A stretch of 15,659 nucleotides of DNA from an uncultured Pseudomonadota bacterium (GTDB lineage Bacteria; Pseudomonadota; Gammaproteobacteria; Burkholderiales; Rhodocyclaceae): contig CAJAHZ010000050.1 of the NCBI GenBank assembly GCA_903939665.1, positions 1 through 15,659 on the forward strand. The letters are read 5' to 3'. Within the stretch, counting starts at the first letter, position 1; each line of letters opens with the position of its first letter. The notes beneath the pieces are model-generated. The model did not search any database and was not told the DNA's origin. It worked only from the letters and a program-made list of their open reading frames with translations. The position numbers and the translations under genes were made by a program. Below are positions 6,717 through 14,227 of this stretch, piece after piece.

Positions 6717-6761
6717 GTCTCGCCGGCTGCCGGGACCGTGCAGCCGCCTGACCCACATGTC

Positions 6762-7898
6762 ATGAAAGCACTGATCGTCGCCCCCTCCTGGATTGGCGAC
6801 AGCGTGCTGGCGCAGCCGCTGTTCATGCGCCTGCACGAAAAGATACCGAATCTGGAGCTCGATGCGCTGGCCCCCCGCTGGGTGGCTCCGGCGCTTGAAC
6901 GCATGCCGGAAATCAAGGGCATCATCGACAGCCCTTTCACGCACGGCGAGCTCTCGCTGAAGGCCCGTCACCGCCTCGCCCGCCAGATTTCACAAGCCGG
7001 CTACCAACGCGCCTACATTCTGCCCAATTCGCTCAAGTCGGCACTGATCCCCTTCTTTGCCGGCATTCCCGAACGTATTGGCTTCGTCGGCGAATCGCGT
7101 TACGGCCTGATCAACCGCCGCCACGTACTCGACAAGCTCGCGCTACCGCAAATGGCCGAACGCTTTGCGCAACTCGCCGAAACGCCCGGCACCCCCTTGC
7201 CGCGCCCGTTGCCGCTGCCACGCCTGTCATCCAGCGACGAACAACGGCAGTTCACGCTGACTGCACTCGGTATCGCGCCACCGCAAAAACTCGCTGTATT
7301 TTGCCCCGGCGCCGAGTATGGCCCAGCCAAACGCTGGCCGGCACGCCATTTCGCGACACTGGCCAACGAACTGGCGGCACGTGGCTACGCCATCTGGCTG
7401 CTCGGCTCAGCGAAGGATCAGGCGGTCGGCGAAGAAATTATCGCACTGGCAGCGCCAGCAACCCCCATCCGCAATCTTTGCGGCAACACCTCGCTAACCC
7501 AAGCCATCGACCTGATCGCCAGCGCCGAATTCGTCGTCTGCAACGACTCCGGCCTGATGCATGTCGCCGCCGCGCTGGGGCGCCCGCTGATCGCCGTCTA
7601 CGGATCCTCATCGCCCGGTTTCACCCCCCCATTGTCGGCGCACGCCCGGATCATCAATCTCCAACTGGAATGCAGCCCCTGCTTCAAGCGAGAATGCCCG
7701 CTGGGCCATCTCGATTGCCTGAACAAGATCGAAGCGCAACAGGTGCTGGACGCCTGCCTCACGAAAGCCAGTGCATCCCCCACACCCCTTCGGGTGGGCT
7801 CCGCGCAGGGGCTATGCATTCCCTCCGGTCAGATTTCTTCCCCCGTTTCTGCACCCCAGGAGTACTTGCTTCGCGGCGCGAAAGGGGTCAGGCCATGA
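6762..7898 (+). CDS. waaF: ADP-heptose:LPS heptosyltransferase II (WaaF)
   Basis: Glycosyltransferase family 9 (GT-B fold), which adds the second L-glycero-D-manno-heptose to the LPS inner core at the cytoplasmic face of the inner membrane. Features in order are APSWIGDSVLAQPLF (7-21) with conserved Asp13; GIPERIGFVGESRYGLIN (101-118); the ADP-heptose site CPGAEYGPAKRWP (181-193) with Lys190; LGSAKDQ (214-220); CNDSGLMHVAAALGRPLIAVYG (260-281) with Asp262; and the late CSPCFKRECPLGHLDCL (304-320). The start at 6762 puts MKALIVAPSWIGD at the N-terminus; an upstream ATG at 6738 only adds MQPPDPHV. At 378 aa it is about 30 residues longer than usual, and the tail (about 336-378) looks unlike the family and may be read-through of a former intergenic region. 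It ends in an ATGA overlap with the next gene. Confidence 0.95.
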   Translation: MKALIVAPSWIGDSVLAQPLFMRLHEKIPNLELDALAPRWVAPALERMPEIKGIIDSPFTHGELSLKARHRLARQISQAGYQRAYILPNSLKSALIPFFAGIPERIGFVGESRYGLINRRHVLDKLALPQMAERFAQLAETPGTPLPRPLPLPRLSSSDEQRQFTLTALGIAPPQKLAVFCPGAEYGPAKRWPARHFATLANELAARGYAIWLLGSAKDQAVGEEIIALAAPATPIRNLCGNTSLTQAIDLIASAEFVVCNDSGLMHVAAALGRPLIAVYGSSSPGFTPPLSAHARIINLQLECSPCFKRECPLGHLDCLNKIEAQQVLDACLTKASASPTPLRVGSAQGLCIPSGQISSPVSAPQEYLLRGAKGVRP

Positions 7899-8338
7899 GC
7901 ATAATTTTTGCCAGCGCCGAAGATGCGGAACACGCTTTTTACGAAGCCATCGCCCACGCCGACCTCGAAGCCTTGATGAACGTCTGGGCTGACGACGAGG
8001 AAATTGTCTGCATTCACCCGACCGGCCAACGCCTGCGCGGCGTGGCGGCAATCCGTGAAAGCTGGCGCACTATCTTTGCCAACAATCCGCAACTGACCGT
8101 GCGCATCACGCACAGCATCCGCTGGAGCAGCATGCTGATCACCGTGCACAACGTCGTCGAAACGCTCTACCTCGGCAACGAACCCACGCCGCACGGGCCG
8201 ATGCTGGCGACCAACGTATTTCAGCGCGGCGCCAGTGGCTGGCGCCTCCTGTCGCACCACGCCTCGACCGCGACCGAGGCCGCCCAGGAGGCGACGGCCA
8301 ACGAACGCCACGACGGCAAGCCGCGGACACTGCATTGA
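7895..8338 (+). CDS. NTF2-like / SnoaL-fold protein
   Basis: A 147-aa protein with the look of the cystatin-like NTF2/SnoaL_3 family: an N-terminal helix pair (AEDAEHAFYEAIAHADLEAL), then VWADDEEIVCIHPTG (30-44), a short LRGVAAIRESW helix, and a beta-rich half (VRITHSIRWSSMLITVHNVV, then FQRGASGWRLLSHHAS). Such proteins form cone-shaped pockets used as small enzymes or binding domains; this subgroup has no firmly known substrate. The ATG (7895) overlaps the waaF stop by four bases and AAAGGGG lies seven bases upstream, so it is probably translated in step with waaF. The frame is open upstream to 7301, but that part is only the waaF shadow. The last 20 residues are polar and likely disordered. 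Confidence 0.85.
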   Translation: MSIIFASAEDAEHAFYEAIAHADLEALMNVWADDEEIVCIHPTGQRLRGVAAIRESWRTIFANNPQLTVRITHSIRWSSMLITVHNVVETLYLGNEPTPHGPMLATNVFQRGASGWRLLSHHASTATEAAQEATANERHDGKPRTLH

Positions 8339-8450
8339 TCGACCATCGCACCCTGCCGCGCCACAGCCCCAAAGGCTGGCACTAGCCGAGCGGCGCGGCT
8401 AAACTGGCAACGTCCACGCCTTCTTCACTTTCCCAGCATAAGGTTCCCAG

Positions 8451-9830
8451 ATGAACACGCCCCTGCCCCCCGAAATTTTCAAGGCCTACGACATTCGCGG
8501 CATCGTCGACAAATCGCTCACCGTCGACATCGTGCGCCGCATCGGCCACGGACTCGGCTCACTGGCCCGTGAGCGCGGGCAGACGAGCATCGCCATCGGG
8601 CGGGATGGTCGCCTTTCCGGCCCGGCATTTGCCAGCGCACTGGCAGAAGGCATCTGCGCGGCAGGCGTTGACGTGATCGATGTCGGCTGCGTACCGACAC
8701 CGGTCACGTACTTCGCCGCGCATCACCTCGGCTGCCACAGCTGCGTCTCGATCACCGGCAGCCACAACCCGCCGGACTATAACGGACTGAAAATGGTCAT
8801 CGGCGGCGAAACGCTGGCCGGCGAAGCCATTCAGGCACTCCGCCAGCGCATCGAAGCCGGCCGCCTGAGCAGCGGACAGGGCCGCATCAGCCACGCCGAC
8901 GTGCGCGCCGCCTACCTCGAACGCATTCTTGGCGACGTCAAGCTCGCCCGCCCAATGAAGATCGTCATCGATGCCGGCAATGGCGTCGCCGGCGGCGTTG
9001 CGCCCGAGTTGTTCCGCCGGCTCGGCTGCGAACTGACCGAACTTTTTTGCGAGGTTGATGGCACCTTCCCGAACCACCATCCGGACCCGTCAAAACCCGA
9101 GAACCTGAAGGACGTCATCGCCGCACTCGCCGGTGGCGATGCCGAACTCGGCCTCGCCTTCGACGGCGACGGCGACCGCCTTGGCGTCGTTACCAAGGAC
9201 GGCGAAATCATCTACCCGGACCGTCAGTTGATGTTGTTCGCCGCTGACGTGCTGTCGCGCTGCCCCGGCCAACAAATCATCTACGACGTCAAATGCACGC
9301 GCCTGCTTGCGCCGTGGATTCGCCAGCACGGCGGCGAACCGCTGATGTGGCAGACCGGCCACGCGCTGATCAAGGCCAAGCTCAAGGAAACCGGCGCACC
9401 GCTGGCGGGTGAGATGAGCGGTCACGTGTTCTTCAAGGAACGCTGGTACGGTTTCGACGACGGCCTCTACGCAGCCGTTCGCCTGCTCGAAATCCTGTCG
9501 CGCTCGGCGGACCCGAGCGCGACGCTGAAAGCGCTGCCGAACAGCAACTCGACGCCCGAACTGAACATCAAAATGAATGAAGGCGAGCCCTTCACGCTAC
9601 TCGACGACCTCAGACGCGATGCACGCTTCGAAGGCGCCCGCGAGATCATCACGATCGACGGTTTGCGCGTCGAATACGCTGACGGTTTCGGCCTCGCCCG
9701 CCCCTCGAACACGACCCCCGTGGTGGTGCTAAGATTCGAGGCAGACAACGCGGCCGCCCTTGAACGCATTCAATCCGACTTCCGTCGTGTGCTGACGGCC
9801 GCACGCCCGGGAATTGCACTGCCGTTCTGA
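8451..9830 (+). CDS. algC: Phosphomannomutase/phosphoglucomutase (AlgC type)
   Basis: Alpha-D-phosphohexomutase of 459 aa, very like Pseudomonas AlgC throughout. It interconverts mannose or glucose 6-phosphate and 1-phosphate via a 1,6-bisphosphate intermediate, feeding GDP-mannose and UDP-glucose for LPS and exopolysaccharide. Domain 1 has FKAYDIRG (10-17) and the active-site loop TGSHNPPDYNGLK with phosphoserine Ser104. Domain 2 has the Mg-binding loop FDGDGDRLG with Asp238, Asp240 and Asp242. Domain 3 has the sugar-binding loop GEMSGHVFFKERW (320-332). Domain 4 has the phosphate-binding loop RPSNTTP (417-423). TAAGG lies seven bases before ATG 8451. The 112-base gap before it holds two small hairpins (8364-8378 and 8383-8401) without a T-run, so its link to the waaF operon is open. 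The neighbouring waaF suggests an LPS role. Confidence 0.96.
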   Translation: MNTPLPPEIFKAYDIRGIVDKSLTVDIVRRIGHGLGSLARERGQTSIAIGRDGRLSGPAFASALAEGICAAGVDVIDVGCVPTPVTYFAAHHLGCHSCVSITGSHNPPDYNGLKMVIGGETLAGEAIQALRQRIEAGRLSSGQGRISHADVRAAYLERILGDVKLARPMKIVIDAGNGVAGGVAPELFRRLGCELTELFCEVDGTFPNHHPDPSKPENLKDVIAALAGGDAELGLAFDGDGDRLGVVTKDGEIIYPDRQLMLFAADVLSRCPGQQIIYDVKCTRLLAPWIRQHGGEPLMWQTGHALIKAKLKETGAPLAGEMSGHVFFKERWYGFDDGLYAAVRLLEILSRSADPSATLKALPNSNSTPELNIKMNEGEPFTLLDDLRRDARFEGAREIITIDGLRVEYADGFGLARPSNTTPVVVLRFEADNAAALERIQSDFRRVLTAARPGIALPF

Positions 9831-9863
9831 GCCAGAGCCGCCGACCGCCAACAGGAAAACGCC

Positions 9864-11132
9864 ATGTCCGACACTGATCCGCAAGATGTTTTCATCGGTC
9901 GCCAGCCGATTCTAGACCGCAATCAGCAAACTTTCGCCTACGATCTGCTGTTCCGCAGCAGCGGCGCCGGGGGTGAAAACGTTGCGAGCTTTCTTGACGG
10001 AACCCAGGCCAGCGCAACCGTGGCCGCCAACGCGTTTACCGAATTTTCGGTAGCCGACGCGCTTGGCCCCTATCAGGGTTTCATCAAGGTCGACCGCGAA
10101 TTTCTCTTCAGCGATCTGATCAATGCCCTACCCCCGCAATCGGTCATTCTGGAAATTCTCGAATCGGTCGAACCGACAGCAGACGTTCTGCAGCGCTGCG
10201 AACAATTGCGCGCCGCCGGCTTCATACTCGCCACCAAGGCCTCCGCCCAACAACCGCCCCAACGTGCTGCCCTGCTCGCGCAGACGGAAATCATCAAAAT
10301 CGACATCAGCCGTATCGCGCCCCAGGACTTGAGTGCGCTGGTCAACCAGTTGAACCCCTTAGGCAAGGAACTCCTCGCCGAAAAGGTCGAAAACAGCGAA
10401 CAAATGCAGCGTTGCCACGACCTCGGCTTCGATTTTTTCCAGGGCTATTATTTCGCCCATCCCACCATCATTGCCGGCAAGCGCCTGTACTCGCCGCAAC
10501 TGGCACTGCTACGCCTGCTTGGGCTTCTCGTTCAGGATGCCGACACCAGCGAGATTGAAAAACACCTGAAGCAGGAACCCGTGCTAACGGTCAATCTGTT
10601 GCGGCTGACTAACTCCGCGAGCAGCGGGATATCGACCCGCATCACCTCGCTACGCCACGCGATCACGGTTCTTGGCCGCCAGCAACTGATGCGCTGGCTG
10701 CAACTCCTCCTCTACACCAGCGCTTCGACCAGCCGCGCCTCTGCAAACAACCCGCTGCTGCAGCTTGCCGCCACACGCGGACGGATGATGGAACTGCTTG
10801 CCGAAGGGCTGCAGACCGCAAATCGAAAGGACCGTGATTTCATCGATCAGGCGTTCATGGTCGGCATCCTTTCGCTGATGCCGGTGCTGCTCGGCAGCAG
10901 CATTGCAGAGATTCTCTGCCAGTTGCCGGTCGCCGAGCGCGTACAGCTCGCACTGAAGGAGCACAGCGGCACACTGGGCAGCATGCTGGCACTGGTCGAA
11001 GTCACCGAGCATGAGGGTCCGGTTGGCGAAGAAGCGCTGCACGAACTGCCGGGAATCGACATCAGATTCCTCAACAGCTGCCTGACCCAAGCCTTGTCGT
11101 GGGCCAACAATCTGGATCGGGAGCGCTCCTGA
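9864..11132 (+). CDS. EAL-HDOD protein, copy 1 (EAL partly degenerate)
   Basis: A 422-aa cytoplasmic protein of the YuxH-like EAL-HDOD class. The N-terminal EAL-like domain (about 8-205) starts with GRQPILDRNQQ and the HDOD domain (about 210-400) has LLRLTNS and ITSLRHAITVLGRQQLMRW (260-278). Against active c-di-GMP phosphodiesterases the EAL site is incomplete: the EAL-motif Glu is Asp27 (YDLLFR), the metal Asn is Lys75 (FIKVD), and the DD pair is Lys125-Ala126. Retained are Glu97/Glu100 (LEILE), Lys145/Asp147 (IKID), Glu173/Glu176 (AEKVE) and Gln193-Gly-Tyr. Catalysis is unlikely; c-di-GMP binding or a protein-contact role is possible. HDOD domains lack the HD phosphohydrolase metals and mostly act in signalling. 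It begins 33 bases after algC, with AGGA upstream, so it may be co-transcribed with algC. Confidence 0.93.
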   Translation: MSDTDPQDVFIGRQPILDRNQQTFAYDLLFRSSGAGGENVASFLDGTQASATVAANAFTEFSVADALGPYQGFIKVDREFLFSDLINALPPQSVILEILESVEPTADVLQRCEQLRAAGFILATKASAQQPPQRAALLAQTEIIKIDISRIAPQDLSALVNQLNPLGKELLAEKVENSEQMQRCHDLGFDFFQGYYFAHPTIIAGKRLYSPQLALLRLLGLLVQDADTSEIEKHLKQEPVLTVNLLRLTNSASSGISTRITSLRHAITVLGRQQLMRWLQLLLYTSASTSRASANNPLLQLAATRGRMMELLAEGLQTANRKDRDFIDQAFMVGILSLMPVLLGSSIAEILCQLPVAERVQLALKEHSGTLGSMLALVEVTEHEGPVGEEALHELPGIDIRFLNSCLTQALSWANNLDRERS

Positions 11133-11155
11133 TACAGCCCCAGGCGGACCGCACC

Positions 11156-12424
11156 ATGCCCGAAACAGAGAATCAGCAGATATTCCTTGGCCGTCAGCCG
11201 ATTCTCGGTCGTGAGCAGCAGTTGCTCGCCTATGAACTACTCTTCCGCAACGGACCGATCGCCACCGGCAACCGTGCCGACATCCTCGACGCGCGGCAGG
11301 CGACAGCGAGCGTCATCGCCAATGCCTTTACCGAATTTTCAGTCAGCGACGCGCTTGGCCCCTATCGCGCATTCATCAATGTCGACCACGAGTTCCTGTT
11401 CAGCGATCTGATCGAGGTATTGCCGAAGGAAATGGTCGTGCTTGAAATTCTCGAATCGGTCGAGCCGACGCTCGATGTCCTCGAGCGTTGTCGGCAGCTT
11501 TGCGCGGGCGGCTTCACGCTGGCGATTGACGACGTCATCGAGACCGGCGAAGCGCATTTGCGCCTGCTCGAACTGGCTGAAATCATCAAGGTCGATATAC
11601 AAAGCATTGCCCCCGGTGAACTGCCTGCACTGATCGCCCAACTCAAACCGCTGGGCAAAAAACTGCTCGCCGAGAAGGTCGAAACCAGCGAGCAATTAAC
11701 ACGCTGCCTGAATCTCGGTTTCGACCTGTTTCAGGGGTATTTCTTTGCCAAACCAACGATCATTGCCGGCAAGAAGCTGAACCCCTCGCAGCTCGCCCTG
11801 ATTCGCCTGCTCGGACTGCTGATGGAAGACGCCGAGACCAGCGAGGTGGAACAGGCCTTCAAACTGGAGCCCGGGCTGACCGTCAACATGCTGCGCCTGA
11901 CCAACTCGGTGGGCGGCGGCATGGCAAGCCGAATTACCTCGCTGCGCCACGCCATCACCGTGCTCGGGCGTCGTCAGTTGCAGCGCTGGGTGCAACTGCT
12001 GATCTACACCAATCCCAAGGGCGAGTCACAAGGCGTCAACCCTTTACTCCAGCTTGCTGCTACCCGCGGTCGCCTGATGGAGCTGCTCGCCGAGCGCCTG
12101 CATTTCAAGAACCGCGAATTCGCCGATCACGCCTTCATGGTGGGCATCATGTCCCTGATGCCCACCCTGCTCGGCGTACCGATGCAGGAAATCCTCGCGC
12201 AACTGCCGGTGGCGCAACACGTCAAGCAGGCGTTTGACGATTACACCGGCCAGCACGGCGAACTGTTGCGGCTGGTTGAAGCCACTGAACAAACCGATGT
12301 GCTGGCCACCGACGAAGCATTGCGGCAACTGACGGGCGGCAGCGCACTCAGCGCGCAGTTTGTCAGCAACTGCGTCGCTCAGGCATTGAAGTGGGCCAAC
12401 AATCTCGGGCAGGAGGGGAGTTGA
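11156..12424 (+). CDS. EAL-HDOD protein, copy 2 (EAL site mostly intact)
   Basis: Paralogue of the preceding gene with the same length (422 aa) and no gaps over the first 200 residues; in residues 59-123 I count about 48 of 65 identities. EAL-like domain about 8-205, HDOD about 210-400 (ITSLRHAITVLGRRQLQRW). Here nearly every residue for c-di-GMP hydrolysis is present: Glu27 (YELLFR), Asn75 (FINVD), Glu97/Glu100, Asp125-Asp126 (AIDDV), Lys145/Asp147 (IKVD), Glu173/Glu176 (AEKVE) and Gln193. The DDFGTG loop is altered to DDVIETG, so activity is uncertain. The start at 11156 follows AGGCGG by eight bases and aligns residue by residue with both paralogues. An in-frame ATG at 11099 would overlap copy 1 and add 19 unmatched residues. 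The gap from copy 1 is 23 bases, consistent with one operon. Confidence 0.93.
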   Translation: MPETENQQIFLGRQPILGREQQLLAYELLFRNGPIATGNRADILDARQATASVIANAFTEFSVSDALGPYRAFINVDHEFLFSDLIEVLPKEMVVLEILESVEPTLDVLERCRQLCAGGFTLAIDDVIETGEAHLRLLELAEIIKVDIQSIAPGELPALIAQLKPLGKKLLAEKVETSEQLTRCLNLGFDLFQGYFFAKPTIIAGKKLNPSQLALIRLLGLLMEDAETSEVEQAFKLEPGLTVNMLRLTNSVGGGMASRITSLRHAITVLGRRQLQRWVQLLIYTNPKGESQGVNPLLQLAATRGRLMELLAERLHFKNREFADHAFMVGIMSLMPTLLGVPMQEILAQLPVAQHVKQAFDDYTGQHGELLRLVEATEQTDVLATDEALRQLTGGSALSAQFVSNCVAQALKWANNLGQEGS

Positions 12425-12440
12425 GTACCACCCACCAATA

Positions 12441-12458
12441 TCATCGATTTCATCGATT
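12441..12458 (+). repeat. Perfect tandem 9-mer before copy 3
   Basis: TCATCGATT occurs twice in direct succession in the 43-base gap between EAL-HDOD copies 2 and 3, ending nine bases before ATG 12468. Each unit holds the palindrome ATCGAT. The gap has no clear Shine-Dalgarno sequence. It could be chance, a small operator, or a site that sets translation of copy 3. Confidence 0.5.
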
Positions 12459-12467
12459 GCGCAAATC

Positions 12468-13709
12468 ATGAGCGAACCTTTCCTGAACGACGCCTTTCTC
12501 ACCCGCCAGCCGATTGTTGACCAGCAAGAAGTGCTGATCGGCTACCAGCTGCAATTTCGCAGCAGCGCCAACGATGGCCGTAGCGATGCGGCCAAACTGG
12601 TCTGCGCCGCCTACGCCGAACTTGGCGTACGCAGCGCACTCGGCGACAGCCGCGCCTTCATCGGTGTCGATGCCGATTTTCTTCATCACGATGCACTCGA
12701 ACTGCTGCCGACCGACGGCGTTGTCATCGAACTCTCACTCGACGCTGCGCCTGATGAGCCAACACTCACCCGTTGCCGCAGCCTGCGCGAACGCGGTTAC
12801 TCGCTGGCACTGGCGAACTACAGCGGACTCGACAAGCGCAGCACGCCACTGCTATCGATGCTCGACATAATCAAGATCGACATCAGCAACTGCAGCGAGA
12901 CCGAGCTCGAAAGCCTTGCCGGCGCACTGCTTCGCCTGCCGCTCAAGCTGCTCGCGCAGGGCGTCAACACCCGGGAGCAGGTGGCGTGCTGTCGCAAGGT
13001 CGGCTTTCACCTATTTCAAGGGCACTTCTTCGCCGAACCGCAAATTATCGGTGGACGTCATCTGTCGGCCAGCCAAAGCGGCCTGATCCGTTTGATCAAT
13101 CTCGCCGGTCGCGATGCCGAGACCGCCGCCATCGAAGCGGCATTCAAGAGCGAGCCGGCACTGGTGCTCAACCTGCTGCGCATCGTCAACTCGGTCGGCA
13201 TTGGCGGCAGCCGCTTCGGCCAGAAAATCAGCTCGCTGCGGCACGCCATCACCCTGCTCGGCCGGCGCCAGTTGCAGCGCTGGCTGCAACTGCTGCTGAT
13301 GACGCCAAACGGCAACACCGCCGACCTCAGTCGCTCGCCGCTGCTGCAAGTCGCCGCACTGCGTGGGCGGATGATGGAACTGCTGGTTGAGCTGTGTTAT
13401 CCGCGTGACCGCAAACTGGCCGATCAGGCTTTCATCACCGGCATCATGTCGATGATGCCAGCGGCACTCGGCTTGCCCATGACCGAGATCCTCGAACAGA
13501 TCGCCCTCGAACCCGAGGTTGCGCAGGCACTCTCCTCGCACGAAGGTGCGCTGGGGCAGACGCTGGCACTGCTCGAATGTTTTGACGGCGAAGACGCAGC
13601 CGGCTGCGATGCGCTACTTGAAGAGCTGAACAACGAGGATGTCGATCGCTCGACACTGAACACCTGCCTGACCGACGCGCTACGCTGGGTTAACGGGAAC
13701 AGCGAGTAA
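12468..13709 (+). CDS. EAL-HDOD protein, copy 3 (EAL site lost)
   Basis: Third paralogue, 413 aa; the first 16 residues (MSEPFLNDAFLTRQPI) align exactly in length with both others, which fixes the start despite a weak ribosome binding site. The EAL-like domain (about 8-196) has lost most catalytic residues: Gln27 for the EAL Glu, Gly66 for the Asn, Leu91 for the second Glu of LEILE, Ala116-Asn117 for the DD pair, and Gln164 and Asn167 for the two Glu of AEKVE; QGY is QGH (184-186). Only Glu88, Lys136/Asp138 and Gln184 remain. It should be a non-catalytic scaffold or sensor. The HDOD domain (about 200-395) keeps the family block KISSLRHAITLLGRRQLQRW (253-272) better than the EAL part. Its stop lies 8 bases from the convergent Nudix gene. 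Confidence 0.93.
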   Translation: MSEPFLNDAFLTRQPIVDQQEVLIGYQLQFRSSANDGRSDAAKLVCAAYAELGVRSALGDSRAFIGVDADFLHHDALELLPTDGVVIELSLDAAPDEPTLTRCRSLRERGYSLALANYSGLDKRSTPLLSMLDIIKIDISNCSETELESLAGALLRLPLKLLAQGVNTREQVACCRKVGFHLFQGHFFAEPQIIGGRHLSASQSGLIRLINLAGRDAETAAIEAAFKSEPALVLNLLRIVNSVGIGGSRFGQKISSLRHAITLLGRRQLQRWLQLLLMTPNGNTADLSRSPLLQVAALRGRMMELLVELCYPRDRKLADQAFITGIMSMMPAALGLPMTEILEQIALEPEVAQALSSHEGALGQTLALLECFDGEDAAGCDALLEELNNEDVDRSTLNTCLTDALRWVNGNSE

Positions 13710-13717
13710 GCGCAGGG

Positions 13718-14227
13718 CTATTCGCTGCGCTGCGCCAGCCAGTCGCGCACCGCCAGCCCGGTACCGTAATCCCAGGCCTTGAGTTTTTCCGTTGCAATCA
13801 GCCGGTACTCGACAAGTTCTTCATTGAGTTTTATCTCACCATCAGCGACGACGTGATAGACGATCAGCACTTCATGTTTACGCGTGAAGGGATAGACGCC
13901 AATCAAGTCGGTCGACGAAGCATCGAGATCAAGCTCTTCCTTGACCTCGCGCACGACCGCTGCCGCCGGATCTTCGCCGCGTTCGAGAAAGCCGGTGATC
14001 AGCCCGAAGGCGCCTTCGGCCCACGCATGATTGCGTGCCAGAACGATAGCGCCATGATATTCAACGAGCGCCGCGACGACTGGCGCCGGGTTGTCCCACC
14101 AGACAAAACCACAGGCATCATTCGGACAGGTCTGCCGCGGCAAACCGCCGAACGACGCCGCATTGCGCAACACCAGCGGCGTTGCGCAATGCGGGCAGAA
14201 TCTATAGCTTGGCGGCGACCCAGGCAT
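13718..14227 (-). CDS. Zinc-ribbon Nudix hydrolase
   Basis: A 169-aa protein with an N-terminal zinc ribbon (Cys11, Cys14, Cys34, Cys39) and a C-terminal Nudix fold, the layout of the NudC-like NADH pyrophosphatase superfamily but much shorter. The ribbon ends GFVWWDNPAPVVAALV, followed by the Nudix box at 79-101: Gly79, Glu85, Arg93-Glu94 and Glu97-Glu98 are present and the late consensus Gly is Asp100. The NudC-typical SQPWPFPxS motif is absent, so NADH or RNA-cap specificity cannot be claimed. The substrate is unknown. The start at 14227 puts the first Cys at residue 11 and overlaps the alaS 3' end by 26 bases; I find no better start between 14225 and the first Cys. Co-transcription with alaS is likely. 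An open upstream extension to 14302 is the alaS shadow. Confidence 0.9.
   Translation of the reverse strand: MPGSPPSYRFCPHCATPLVLRNAASFGGLPRQTCPNDACGFVWWDNPAPVVAALVEYHGAIVLARNHAWAEGAFGLITGFLERGEDPAAAVVREVKEELDLDASSTDLIGVYPFTRKHEVLIVYHVVADGEIKLNEELVEYRLIATEKLKAWDYGTGLAVRDWLAQRSE

Noticed and set aside
6408..6971. Minus-strand frame across the second repeat and the zinc-finger gene
   Set aside because: Shadow of the plus-strand zf-CHCC and waaF genes; no recognisable domain.
7301..7894. Upstream part of the frame holding the NTF2-like protein
   Set aside because: It lies wholly in waaF in another frame and reads as Arg/Pro-rich shadow; ATG 7895 has a proper ribosome binding site.
8364..8401. 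Two small hairpins before algC as a terminator
   Set aside because: Stems are 5-6 bp and no T-run follows either one.
11099..11155. Upstream start for EAL-HDOD copy 2
   Set aside because: Would overlap copy 1 and adds 19 residues absent from both paralogues; start 11156 gives an ungapped match.
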